Source: JABCPE02 sp963506915
Lineage (GTDB): Bacteria > Bacteroidota > Bacteroidia > Flavobacteriales > Weeksellaceae
DNA: 64,000 bases
NCBI GenBank assembly: GCA_963506915.1
Contig: CAUORE010000002.1
Location: forward strand, 1-64,000
Direction of reading: 5' to 3'
Numbering within the stretch: position 1 is the first letter of the stretch; each line of letters begins with the position of its first letter. Made by a program: the position numbers and the translations under genes. This document shows, piece after piece, positions 16,380 to 25,800 of this stretch. The notes beneath the pieces were generated by a model. That model saw only the letters and a program-made list of their open reading frames with translations. It was not told where the DNA came from and searched no databases.

Positions 16380-17822
16380 TTATTTTTTAGTTTTAAAATG
16401 AATAAACAGAGCAACAATTACTATGGAAACAAGAAAAATCATATAATAATCTCTGAACCCTCCCCCTCTTTTTACAACTATTTCTACTTTTTTCTCTCCT
16501 TCTACTGGTATTAGTTTTTCATTCGTGATAAGCTGTCTCAGACTCCTATAATCATCTCGCAAAAAAGCCAGTGTTTCTTTATCCGTAATTTCATAAATGG
16601 TATTACTAATTAATTGATAAATTCCTAAATCATCAAAGTAATAATACTTATTCCCTTTTTGCCAGATGCTTCCATACACTCCACTATTTATATCTTCTAT
16701 TTTTTTCCAAGCATCTTTTTTGCCTAAAGAATAAATCTCTGTATTTCTTGAATCTAAACCTTTGTCATACTTGGATTTTCTCCATACATCATAAGCATGA
16801 AAATAATAAAGATTTTCATCATCAGTAAAAACATTGGGAGTAATTTCTTCTATTTTTCCTGTGAAAAAATTATTTCCCGCTCTTTCCTGCTTCTTTTCTT
16901 CGCCGTCATAGTAATAGATGCCTTCTTTATTGATAAAAACTAAATTATTCAGGTGGCTTCCTTCATTTCCTAGTACTTTGTAGGGTGCTTTTTCTCTATC
17001 AAAAGAATAATCTCCCATAAAGACATAGCCATTTACCTCATCATAAAGAAATTCATCTCCCTGCTCACTTGAAACAATTCTTAACTTTCCGCTATTTTTA
17101 ATCGGTAAAAGTTTTGACTTATAATAGACATTTTCTTTATCGGCAAAGTATCCATTATATCCATCTACACTTTTTAAAGTATTTAAATCAGCCTTTTCTA
17201 AAATCTCTCCTCTGTAATAGACTTTCTCTCCATCAGTTGCGAAATATTGTAAATTTTCGACTGGCTGTAATCTTTTATTCGTTTCTATCTTTTTATAAGG
17301 ATAGATGTAGCTTTGTGGCTTTTTAGTCTTTGAAAAAATATATACAAAATGCTGTAATATCTCCATCGAAGTAGATAAGTCTTCATTTCTTTGGGAATAA
17401 GAGGAGCAGAAATAAGTACTTGTCCCATCTGTATAGTAGCCATTTCCTAGGACTTGGAGTTTGCTGGGATTCAGGTCAGGAATAGGAATGCTTCCTAAAT
17501 AGACATGATTTTTATCCAAACCTACCACCAGAGTGCTTCTGTCTATGTTATTTTCTGAATCTACCGCCCTAAATGTGCTGATATCTACATCTTCTAAAAC
17601 ATATCTTCCGCCACTGGGAACAGAAACAGAGATTTTGCCTTCATATTCTACAAACTCACTTTTTCCGTACTGATTGCCTTTTTCTTCTATTTCGTAAGAA
17701 TCAATTTTATTGGAAAAAACCAGCAAATGTAAAAACACAAAAACTCCAGAAAACAATCCAATTCCTGTAATTAGTGCATATCTTATTCGTCTACTATACT
17801 CTGTTCCTTTCCTTTCTTTCAT
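16380..17822 (-). CDS. DKNYY-repeat membrane protein
   Basis: 480 residues. A membrane span at about 14-35 and another close to the C terminus (YMIFLVSIVIVALFIHF), with a large middle part made of DKNYY-type repeats: DKNHVYLG, DGTSTYFC, DGEKVYYRGE, DKENVYYKSK, KEGIYYYDGEE and DDENLYYFHA. The DKNYY family is of unknown function and common in Bacteroidetes and Fusobacteria; repeats probably make beta-hairpin units outside the cytoplasm. No operon partner. Upstream DNA to 17955 shows neither promoter box nor terminator that I can support. Confidence 0.82.
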   Translation of the reverse strand: MKERKGTEYSRRIRYALITGIGLFSGVFVFLHLLVFSNKIDSYEIEEKGNQYGKSEFVEYEGKISVSVPSGGRYVLEDVDISTFRAVDSENNIDRSTLVVGLDKNHVYLGSIPIPDLNPSKLQVLGNGYYTDGTSTYFCSSYSQRNEDLSTSMEILQHFVYIFSKTKKPQSYIYPYKKIETNKRLQPVENLQYFATDGEKVYYRGEILEKADLNTLKSVDGYNGYFADKENVYYKSKLLPIKNSGKLRIVSSEQGDEFLYDEVNGYVFMGDYSFDREKAPYKVLGNEGSHLNNLVFINKEGIYYYDGEEKKQERAGNNFFTGKIEEITPNVFTDDENLYYFHAYDVWRKSKYDKGLDSRNTEIYSLGKKDAWKKIEDINSGVYGSIWQKGNKYYYFDDLGIYQLISNTIYEITDKETLAFLRDDYRSLRQLITNEKLIPVEGEKKVEIVVKRGGGFRDYYMIFLVSIVIVALFIHFKTKK

Positions 17823-17955
17823 TTTAAAAAGGTTTTTGAAGAACTTAAATATAGTAAATAATTTTTAATTTATATTCGAGTTAATTATGAAAATATAATT
17901 TTTTGAGTGAACCAAGATTTTGATAATAATATTCTTAATTTTAGAAAAACCAAAT

Positions 17956-19215
17956 TTAGTTTTTCAGCCATTTCCAAAGTTCTTTCATGGTAACTTTATT
18001 TCCATACATCAGGATTCCCACTCGGTAGATTTTAGAAGCAATGAAAACCATTCCCAGCGTAGAAACCAGCAGAATCACTATGGACAGCACCAGCTCCCAT
18101 ACAGGAACATCGAACGGGATTCTCGCCAGCATTGCAATCGGCGAAGTGAAAGGTATCATAGACAACCAGAAACTCATCGGCCCGTCTGGATTGTTCATTA
18201 TCGTTATACTGCCATAAAAACCAAGCATCATTGGCAAAATCGCAAATAATGTAAACTGCTGGGTCTCGGTTTCATTATCCACTGCAGAGCCAATCGCCGC
18301 ATACATCGCACTATAAAACAAATATCCCAATAAGAAATAAATCACAAATACGAAGAGAATCAGCCCGTAATTTATCTGCGAAAGAGCAGATAAAACCATC
18401 TGTACTTCGGCTACGCCACTCACCATTCCTACATTTGATGAGCCAAGAGTCATCACAGAAGCAAATATCATCACTACCCATACCCCGAACTGCACCAGCG
18501 CCACTCCTGTAACGCCCAAGATTTTCCCCATCATCAGCTCAAAAGGCTTCACCGAAGAAATCAGAATTTCCACCACCCTGTTGTTTTTCTCCTCCAAAAC
18601 ACTTCGCATCACACGGATACCATACATCATGATGAAGGTAAATACACAGTACATCAGGAACATACTAAGCCCAGATTTCACGCCGACTAGGAAACTATCC
18701 TGTTTCTTTTCTTTCTCTAAAATATTGACTACATGAAGATTAACTCCCTTGTTCAAATCCTCTATCTGCGCAGTACTGATTCCTAATGCATTGATTTTCT
18801 CTGCCTTGATGATTTCCGAAATATTTCCTGCAATATTTTTTCTCGCCTCGTTGCTAAGGTTTTTATTGGTCAAAACTTCTATGCTGTTTTCCAGCTCATG
18901 AATGTCTTTTTTAGGAATAATCATGACCGCATTCATTTCCTCCGTGGTTTCCAAAACCTTTATCAAAGATTTCTCTGTCTCCTCCGAAGAAAAAATATAA
19001 CGGATATTTTGATCCGATTTTAGCTTGTCTTTGAACAGACCGCTTTTGTCGATGACACTTATCTGCATCTGCGTTTCATTTGCCTGAAACATCAGAGAGA
19101 CCACACCTCCAAAAACAATAATCAGAAGCGGCGTGAGAAGGGTAAGAATGATGAAAGATTTCTTTTTTACTTGGGTAAAAAACTCTCTTTTAGCGATTAG
19201 GATTATATTTTTCAT
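17956..19215 (-). CDS. ABC-2 type transporter permease (NatB-like)
   Basis: 419 residues. One N-terminal span (FIILTLLTPLLIIVFGGVVSL), a long extracytoplasmic domain of about 140 residues, then five or six spans from residue 185 on. RVMRSVLEEKNNRVVEILISSVKPFELMMGK is the conserved coupling-region motif of ABC-2/NatB permeases. It pairs with the ATPase gene 18 bases upstream. The substrate is unknown; NatAB relatives export sodium, but most Bacteroidota homologues are uncharacterised. Confidence 0.9.
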   Translation of the reverse strand: MKNIILIAKREFFTQVKKKSFIILTLLTPLLIIVFGGVVSLMFQANETQMQISVIDKSGLFKDKLKSDQNIRYIFSSEETEKSLIKVLETTEEMNAVMIIPKKDIHELENSIEVLTNKNLSNEARKNIAGNISEIIKAEKINALGISTAQIEDLNKGVNLHVVNILEKEKKQDSFLVGVKSGLSMFLMYCVFTFIMMYGIRVMRSVLEEKNNRVVEILISSVKPFELMMGKILGVTGVALVQFGVWVVMIFASVMTLGSSNVGMVSGVAEVQMVLSALSQINYGLILFVFVIYFLLGYLFYSAMYAAIGSAVDNETETQQFTLFAILPMMLGFYGSITIMNNPDGPMSFWLSMIPFTSPIAMLARIPFDVPVWELVLSIVILLVSTLGMVFIASKIYRVGILMYGNKVTMKELWKWLKN

Positions 19216-19233
19216 TTATTTTTCGGTATTAGT

Positions 19234-20142
19234 TTATATTCCTTTTACTGCGGCGATGAACACCTCGTTCATCGTTGGGATTTTTTCCTTAAATTCTACG
19301 ATTTTCCCAATATTTAGAAGCTCTTGGAGGAGTTCTCTCTGGCTCATACTGTTTTTTATTTCAAAACGAATAAGATTTTCATCCTGTTTTTCATTAAAAA
19401 GTTCATTTTTAGTTTTAAATGAATCAAATGCATCCAGACTCGCCTCCGAAAGGACAATTTCAAATAAATTCTGCTTAAATTTCTCTTTCACTTCCGAAAT
19501 TCTGCCATCCAAAACCTTTCGCGACTGATGAACCAAAGCCACAGAATCACAGAGTTCCTCCACGCTTTCCATTCGGTGGGTGGAGAGAATGATGGTCGTC
19601 CCTTGGGCTTTTAAATCCAAAATCTGGTCTTTTATAAGATTGGCATTCACAGGGTCAAATCCCGAAAACGGCTCATCTAAAATCAGCAGTTTTGGGCGGT
19701 GCAGCACCGTCACTACAAATTGTATTTTCTGCGCCATTCCCTTGGACAGCTCGGAGAGTTTTTTCTTCCACCACTGGTCTATTTCTAGTTTTTCAAACCA
19801 ATGTTTGGACTCCGCAAGTATGTCATTTTTAGACATTCCTTTCAGCTCACCGAAATACATCAGCTGGTCGCCTATTGTCATATTTTTATACAGACCTCTC
19901 TCCTCTGGCATGTATCCTACCTCACAGATATGACTGATTTCCAAAGGTTTATCATTAATGAATATTTCGCCGCTGTCTGGCTTGGTAATCTGATTGATAA
20001 TTCTGATGAATGAAGTTTTCCCTGCGCCATTAGGGCCAAGAAGCCCATAAATACTGCCTTGTGGAACTTCTATGCTAAAATCCTGCAAGGCTATTTTTTT
20101 ACCTGCATCGTAGGTTTTAGTGATGTTTTTTGCTTTTAGCAT
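19234..20142 (-). CDS. ABC transporter ATP-binding protein (NatA-like)
   Basis: 302 residues. Walker A GPNGAGKT at 37-44 region, Q-loop after GYMPEERGLYKN, signature LSKGMAQK, Walker B LLILDEPFSGFDP, H-loop STHRM. The last about 80 residues match the C-terminal DUF4162 domain found in NatA-type ATPases. It energises the ABC-2 permease encoded next. The signature LSKGM replaces the usual LSGGQ, as is common in this subfamily. Confidence 0.94.
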   Translation of the reverse strand: MLKAKNITKTYDAGKKIALQDFSIEVPQGSIYGLLGPNGAGKTSFIRIINQITKPDSGEIFINDKPLEISHICEVGYMPEERGLYKNMTIGDQLMYFGELKGMSKNDILAESKHWFEKLEIDQWWKKKLSELSKGMAQKIQFVVTVLHRPKLLILDEPFSGFDPVNANLIKDQILDLKAQGTTIILSTHRMESVEELCDSVALVHQSRKVLDGRISEVKEKFKQNLFEIVLSEASLDAFDSFKTKNELFNEKQDENLIRFEIKNSMSQRELLQELLNIGKIVEFKEKIPTMNEVFIAAVKGI

Positions 20143-20232
20143 TGGTTTTGATTTTCTGAATTAGTATTATTTTTTTTGTTTTGTTACAAAATAAACAAAT
20201 CTTTTTCTAAATATTATAAACTTATTAATGCT

Positions 20233-20240
20233 TAAATTTG
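20233..20240 (+). promoter_or_regulatory. -7 promoter box of the radical SAM gene
   Basis: TAAATTTG, 15 bases before the ATG at 20256. Its TTG is the false start of a longer frame. Confidence 0.6.
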
Positions 20241-20255
20241 AGAAAATTTTTTGAA

Positions 20256-21206
20256 ATGAAAAAAAATTTAGCTTTCGGAGAAAAAAACTACAACTATTAT
20301 GGTGCTTATCTAAAACAAAAATTCAATGGGCAGAAAGTCTATAAAGTCATTGTAGATGCTGGTTTTACCTGTCCCAATCGTGACGGCTTGAAGGGATTTG
20401 GCGGATGTTCCTACTGTAATGTAGAGTCTTTCACGCCTGTACCAAAGGATTTGGAAAACTTCCGAGAGCAGCTGAACCACGGCATGAAAAACGCCATAGA
20501 AAGCTATAAAGCCGAGAAATTCATCATTTATTTTCAGCCAAATTCTAATACTTATGCTTCGGTCGATGAACTAAAAATGCTGTACGATGAAGCCCTGAAA
20601 ATAAACTCCGAAAACATCGTGGGACTGTCCGTAGGAACACGCCCAGACTGCATAGACAGCGAGAAAATAAAACTTCTGGAAAGCTACTGCGAGCGTGGGT
20701 TGGAAGTGGATTTGGAGCTGGGAATAGAATCCATCCACAATTCTACCCTTGCGGAAATCAACCGCGGATGCACACACCAAGATTTCGAAAAAGCAATGGA
20801 ACTGCTGAAAAACACGCCGCTGAATGTCTGCGTGCATTGTATTTTGGGGCTGCCGAACGAATCGCGGGAAATGATTCTGCAATATGCCGAGGAAATCAAT
20901 AAATATCCTCAAATAAAATTCGTGAAATTTCACAATCTACACATTGTCAAAGGTTCTATCATGGGCGTAAAATACAAAAGAGAACCTTTCAAACTTTTCT
21001 CCTTGGAAGAGTACATTGATTTGCTCTGCGAACTGCTTCCGTTGCTTCGGCCTGATATCGTGATACAAAGGCTTTTTGCTGTGTCCGATACCGAAATGCT
21101 CATCGCACCCAAATGGGGACTAAAGAAAAACCAAATACAAAGCCTCATAGAAAAAGAATTAGAAAAAAGAGGCGTCGTGCAAGGAGCTTTGTTTCAACAG
21201 GTTTAA
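20256..21206 (+). CDS. TIGR01212 family radical SAM protein (YhcC-like)
   Basis: 316 residues from ATG 20256. Elp3-like radical SAM core with cluster cysteines Cys39, Cys51 and Cys54 in FTCPNRDGLKGFGGCSYCN, the wide spacing typical of TIGR01212/YhcC rather than CxxxCxxC. Other conserved pieces are FQPNSNTYA, GTRPDCIDSEK, ELGIESIHNSTLAEINRG and HCILGLPNE. The function is unproven; relatives are linked to tRNA or metabolic modification. Transcribed alone, divergent from the ABC exporter operon. Confidence 0.92.
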   Translation: MKKNLAFGEKNYNYYGAYLKQKFNGQKVYKVIVDAGFTCPNRDGLKGFGGCSYCNVESFTPVPKDLENFREQLNHGMKNAIESYKAEKFIIYFQPNSNTYASVDELKMLYDEALKINSENIVGLSVGTRPDCIDSEKIKLLESYCERGLEVDLELGIESIHNSTLAEINRGCTHQDFEKAMELLKNTPLNVCVHCILGLPNESREMILQYAEEINKYPQIKFVKFHNLHIVKGSIMGVKYKREPFKLFSLEEYIDLLCELLPLLRPDIVIQRLFAVSDTEMLIAPKWGLKKNQIQSLIEKELEKRGVVQGALFQQV

Positions 21207-21236
21207 TCTTGTTCTTTCTCTATGAATTTAATGCTT

Positions 21237-21701
21237 TTATATATCGCAGACAAACACCTCTATACCTTTTTGTAAAAGAGTGTCTTCTATGATTGCCTCT
21301 ATCTCATCCCAAGAGCCTCCTGCCAGTCCACAGCCTATGCGGAGCATTTGCACTTTTGCGTTTATTTTTTGAGCAAACTCTGCTACTTGCTGTAAACCTT
21401 CTTTTACGGCTTCATAACGAATGGGAGGATTTCCATTTTCATCTTTATATATTTTATGCTGACCGATGATATTGGCAACCCACACATTATCCTCTACAGC
21501 CACGAACTGAACTGCCCCCAAAACAAAGTCTTCACCTTCTTTATACCATTGTTTATATTGTTTCGCGGGTTCTTTCCATCGTTTAGAAATAGCCATTACA
21601 AAACCTTTTCCCCAAGCCCCTATATCGTTGCAAATATGAGAGATAATGATGTTACCCTCAGTCTGTGGTATGGTAGCATCTGCTTTTAAATAATTTATCA
21701 T
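21237..21701 (-). CDS. macro-domain protein (ADP-ribose binding/hydrolysis)
   Basis: 154 residues, a single macro domain. MINYLKADATIPQTEG and the loop HICNDIGAWGKGFVMAIS form the ADP-ribose site, followed by VQFVAVEDNVWVANIIGQ and the second loop RIGCGLAGGSWDEIEAIIEDTL. The pattern is that of TARG1/ALC1-like macro domains, which bind ADP-ribose and can remove it from proteins, DNA or O-acetyl groups. It is the third gene of a small operon after a membrane protein and a deleted GNAT gene. No DarT-like toxin gene is adjacent, so a DarTG pair is not supported. Confidence 0.9.
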   Translation of the reverse strand: MINYLKADATIPQTEGNIIISHICNDIGAWGKGFVMAISKRWKEPAKQYKQWYKEGEDFVLGAVQFVAVEDNVWVANIIGQHKIYKDENGNPPIRYEAVKEGLQQVAEFAQKINAKVQMLRIGCGLAGGSWDEIEAIIEDTLLQKGIEVFVCDI

Positions 21702-21713
21702 TGTTTAAATATT

Positions 21714-21944
21714 TTATAACTTACAAATCATTATATAATCTTCTTCATTGGTCTTAATGATTTCAAAACCTAATTTTAAATACATCTTGGAAGCATAATT
21801 GGCTTTTTGCTGTTCAGGTTGTTGGATAATGCTCTTCTCAGGGGGTGTTACACCTTCAGGGATAAAAATAGCATCGTAAAGAAAATCATCTAAAAAGATA
21901 TATTCACCAGAAACGATGGGTCTTATTTTCATATTTTTATTCAT
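21714..21944 (-). pseudogene. GNAT acetyltransferase with in-frame internal deletion
   Basis: 76 residues from ATG 21944 (MNKNMKIRPI); a longer frame from 21977 overlaps the upstream gene. The N part (IRPIVSGEYIFLDDFLYDAIF, then IPEGVTPPEKSIIQQPE) is what I know as the start of a GNAT family of about 150-160 residues, and the C part (QKANYASKMYLKLGFEIIKT, then NEEDYIMICKL) is its end. They are joined directly at QPE|QQKANYA; some 75-85 residues with the acetyl-CoA-binding motif A (R/Q-x-x-G-x-G/A) are missing. The frame is kept, so a small protein could be made, but it cannot bind acetyl-CoA in the normal way. Confidence 0.7.
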
Positions 21945-21957
21945 TGTTATTAAGTCT

Positions 21958-22326
21958 TTATGCGCTCCTATAAGCATTTGTAACTGCTCTATCCACCAGC
22001 CAATAAAGTCCTATATAGAATAAAATACTGACAAGCAGCACCACGAAAGCAATTATAGAAATTGTAAACTCCGTTGTTCTCTTTTTAATTCTCTTTCGCA
22101 TAGTATTCTGATACATGAAATTGATTCTTATATGCGTGATAATCTGATAGATAAAAAACAAAGGAAACAATACATAAGCCGTGACAAAAATCCCTCCGCA
22201 AATAATTTCTACCAAAGTTGTATTATAAAAACGAGGATAGAAAAGATCGGTAACTACTATAATTGGTGCAAGGATAACACACAGCAAACACCAAATACTA
22301 AAGTATAGTGAGTAATTTCTTCTCAT
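21958..22326 (-). CDS. small membrane protein of unknown function
   Basis: 122 residues with three hydrophobic segments: YFSIWCLLCVILAPIIVV near the start, LVEIICGGIFVTAYVLFPLF in the middle and FTISIIAFVVLLVSILFYIG near the end. The loop between spans 2 and 3 is basic (RKRIKKRTT), so it faces the cytoplasm. I do not recognise the family. It is the first gene of the operon with the GNAT remnant and the macro-domain gene, under the box at 22348-22355. Confidence 0.65.
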   Translation of the reverse strand: MRRNYSLYFSIWCLLCVILAPIIVVTDLFYPRFYNTTLVEIICGGIFVTAYVLFPLFFIYQIITHIRINFMYQNTMRKRIKKRTTEFTISIIAFVVLLVSILFYIGLYWLVDRAVTNAYRSA

Positions 22327-22347
22327 TTTGGTAATTTTATAATACTA

Positions 22348-22355
22348 CAAATATA
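22348..22355 (-). promoter_or_regulatory. -7 promoter box of the membrane protein-macro operon
   Basis: TATATTTG on the minus strand, 21 bases above the ATG at 22326. Confidence 0.5.
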
Positions 22356-22387
22356 GTGATTAGTAAGAACTTTTTTAGCAAAAACAA

Positions 22388-22414
22388 AAATCCCACTTCA
22401 AAAGAGTGGGATTT
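22388..22414 (-). terminator. terminator of the rpoBC operon
   Basis: AAATCCCACT pairs with AGTGGGATTT around a 7-base loop, followed on the minus strand by a T-rich run. It lies 27 bases past the DUF3467 stop. Confidence 0.88.
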
Positions 22415-22440
22415 ATTGTCAATTTTTATGCTTACAAATC

Positions 22441-22746
22441 TTAAGCCTGAGCGTTGTTTCCTCCTAATACGAAAGGCTCAACTTCTTTGATTTCTCCAAA
22501 CTGTTGTTCGTAGCTTTGGATATTTTGTTGAAGAGCTGCAAGAACTCTCTTTGCGTGAAGTGGAGCTAAGATAACTCTACTTCTTACCTGAGCCTGCTGA
22601 ACTCCTGGCATGATTTGAATAAAATCTAAAACAAATTCTGATGGAGAGTGGTTTACTAATGCTAAGTTAGCATATGCACCAGCTGCTACCATTTCGTTTA
22701 ATTGAATGTTAATGTTGTTTGGGTCTTGGTTTTGATTATTGTCCAT
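22441..22746 (-). CDS. DUF3467 domain protein
   Basis: 101 residues. The N-terminal 15 are Asn/Gln-rich (MDNNQNQDPNNIN), then the DUF3467 core: AAGAYANLALVNHSPSEFVLDF, the motif IMPGVQQAQVRSRVILAPLHAKRVL and QQNIQSYEQQFGEI. The family is small, cytoplasmic and of unknown function, and follows rpoC in many Bacteroidota, which suggests a link with transcription. It is 98 bases downstream of rpoC; that spacer can form a hairpin (22783-22830). Confidence 0.85.
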   Translation of the reverse strand: MDNNQNQDPNNINIQLNEMVAAGAYANLALVNHSPSEFVLDFIQIMPGVQQAQVRSRVILAPLHAKRVLAALQQNIQSYEQQFGEIKEVEPFVLGGNNAQA

Positions 22747-22782
22747 TTTTATTTTATTTTTTTATTGGTTAATACTATTATT

Positions 22783-22830
22783 AAAATTCGAGGTGTGAAG
22801 ATATTAAATTTATTTCAAACCTCAAATTTT
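22783..22830 (-). other. stem-loop in the rpoC-DUF3467 spacer
   Basis: AAAATTCGAGGT and ACCTCAAATTTT form a 12-bp stem with one mismatch (G-U on the transcript) and a 24-base loop. It lies 14 bases after the rpoC stop. There is no strong T-run, so an attenuator or processing site is more likely than a full terminator. Confidence 0.45.
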
Positions 22831-22844
22831 AATTTCGTTTATTT

Positions 22845-25800
22845 TTATTTAATATCTTCAAACTCTCTATTAGATCCTACGATGATGTTCTGGTAGTCTT
22901 TCAGACCTGTACCCGCAGGGATTCTGTGTCCTACGATTACATTTTCTTTCAGACCGTTCAGCTCATCTACTTTACCAGAAACAGCCGCTTCGTTTAGCAC
23001 TTTCGTAGTTTCCTGGAATGATGCCGCAGACATGAATGATTTTGTCTGAAGAGCTGCTCTCGTAATACCCTGAAGCACTGGATTTGCAGTAGCTGTAAGA
23101 GCTTCTCTCACTTGTACCAATTGTAAATCTTCTCTCTTCAGTTTAGAGTTTTCATCTCTCAGCTCTCTAGCTGTAATCATCTGTCCTGGTTTCAATTCTT
23201 TAGAATCTCCTGCATCTACAACTACTTTCAATCCGAATACTCTGTCGTTTTCTTCGATGAAATCTAGTTTGTGCTCAAGGCTTCCTTCCAAGAACTGAGT
23301 ATCTCCTGCATCTACGATTTCCACTTTTGTCATCATCTGTCTTACGATAATTTCAAAGTGTTTGTCATCGATTTTCACCCCTTGAAGACGATATACCTCT
23401 TGGATTTCGTTCACGATGTATTCCTGAACCGCAGTAGGCCCTTTGATTGCTAGGATATCGTCTGGCGTGATTGCTCCATCAGAAAGCGGATCTCCTGCTC
23501 TCACGAAGTCATTTTCCTGAACGATAATCTGGCTAGAAAGTTTCACTAGATATTTTCTAATTTCTCCTGTTCTAGACTCTACGATAAGCTCTCTGTTACC
23601 ACGCTTGATTTTTCCGTAAGATACCACACCATCTATCTCTGTTACTACAGCTGGGTTAGAAGGGTTTCTCGCTTCGAACAATTCGGTAACTCTCGGTAGA
23701 CCTCCGGTGATATCCCCTGCTTTTGCAGATTTTCTAGGGATTTTTATCAAGATTTTACCAGCTTTGATTTTTTCTCCGTCATTTACCATCAAGTGGGCTC
23801 CCACAGGAAGGTTATATGCTTTTTGCTCTACACCTTTAGAATCTACCACTCTCAATGTAGGAACGGCTTTTTTGTCTCTTGATTCTGAAATTACTTTCTC
23901 CTCGAAACCTGTCTGCTCGTCTATTTCCAATTGGAAAGTTCTACCTTGGATGATATCTTCGTATTCTATCTTACCTGTAGTTTCCGCGATGATAACGGCG
24001 TTATATGGATCCCATTTACAGATGAGGTCTCCTTTTTTCACTTTATCCCCTGGCTTCACAGAAAGAACAGCACCATAAGGGATGTTTGCCACCATGATAG
24101 GCGTTCTTACTTCATTATCAGCTACTAAACGGAATTCTGTAGAACGAGATACAACCACTTCGGTTTTGTTTCCGTTTTCATCTTCTGATGTGATGGTTCT
24201 TACCTCATCCATTTCTACGATACCATCTCTTCTCGCTGTGATGGAAGGATTTACAGAGACATTCCCCGCAGTACCCCCTTGGTGGAAGGTTCTCAGTGTC
24301 AGCTGTGTACCTGGCTCCCCGATAGACTGCGCTGCGATAACTCCCACAGCTTCACCCATGTGAATCATCTTACCAGTTGCCAAGTTTCTACCATAACATC
24401 TCGCACAGATACCTTTTTTAGCCTCACAGCTTAGTGGAGAACGAACTTCTACCGTCTCGATTCCAGCATCTTCTATTTTCTTCGCTAAAGCTTCGCTGAT
24501 AATCTGGTCTGCTGCTACGATAAGCTCATCCGTTTCTGGATCATATACATCATGAAGAGAAACTCTACCCAAAATTCTTTCGGAAAGTCTTTCTACGATT
24601 TCATCATTTTTCTTCAATGGAGAAACTTCTACTCCTCTCAGTGTACCACAGTCATCTTCTGTAATAATCACATCCTGAGCCACATCTACAAGTCTTCTCG
24701 TCAAATATCCTGCATCGGCTGTCTTAAGCGCCGTATCCGCAAGACCTTTTCTCGCCCCGTGGGTAGAGATGAAGTATTCTAGGATAGAAAGACCTTCTTT
24801 AAAGTTGGCTACAATTGGGTTTTCGATGATTTCCGCTCCTGTAGAACCAGCTTTTTGAGGTTTTGCCATCAAACCACGCATACCAGAGAGCTGACGAATC
24901 TGTTCTTTAGATCCCCTCGCTCCAGAGTCTAGCATCATATAAACAGAGTTAAATCCACCTTGGTCGGTTTTCATTCTGCTCATAATCATCTCTGTAAGAC
25001 CTGCATTGGTATTTGTCCAAACATCGATAACTTGGTTATAACGCTCCGTATCCGTGATAAGCCCCATGTTATAGTTGTCCTTGATGCCATCCACAGTTTC
25101 CACCGCCTGAGCGATCATTTGTTTTTTCTCCTCTGGAACTACGATATCCGCCAAGCTAAATGAAAGTCCTCCTTTGAAGGCGTTCATATAACCTAAGTTT
25201 TTCATATCATCCAAGAATTTCACTGTAGTAGGGAAATCTGTCTCCGCAAGGATAGTACCGATGACATCTCTCAGCGATTTTTTAGTCAATAATGTATCTA
25301 TATATCCTACTTCTTTTGGTACAATTTGGTTAAACAAAATTCTACCTACTGTAGTTGGGATAAGTTTCGTTACAAGTTCTCCGTTTTCTTTCAAAGTCAA
25401 ACGGCATTTTACTTTCGCATTCAGTGATGCTTTTCCTTCTGCATAGGCTATTTCTGCCTCTTCTGGAGAGTAGAATACTAGACCTTCGCCTTTCACTTTA
25501 TAATCATCAGTAGAGTGAGCTTCTTTCGTCATGAAATAAAGCCCCAATACCATGTCCTGAGAAGGGACAGTGATAGGCGAACCATTCGCAGGGTTCAAAA
25601 TATTCTGAGAACCTAGCATCAATAATTGCGCTTCCAAAATAGCCTCTGGACCGAGTGGTAAGTGAACCGCCATCTGGTCACCGTCGAAATCGGCGTTGAA
25701 GGCTGTCGTTACCAATGGGTGAAGCTGGATAGCTTTCCCCTCAATCATCTTAGGCTGGAATGCCTGAATACCAAGTCTGTGAAGCGTAGGCGCACGGTTC

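Noticed and set aside
21237..21701. Macro-domain gene as half of a DarTG toxin-antitoxin pair
   Set aside because: No DarT-like ADP-ribosyltransferase gene is next to it; the neighbours are a membrane protein and a GNAT relic.
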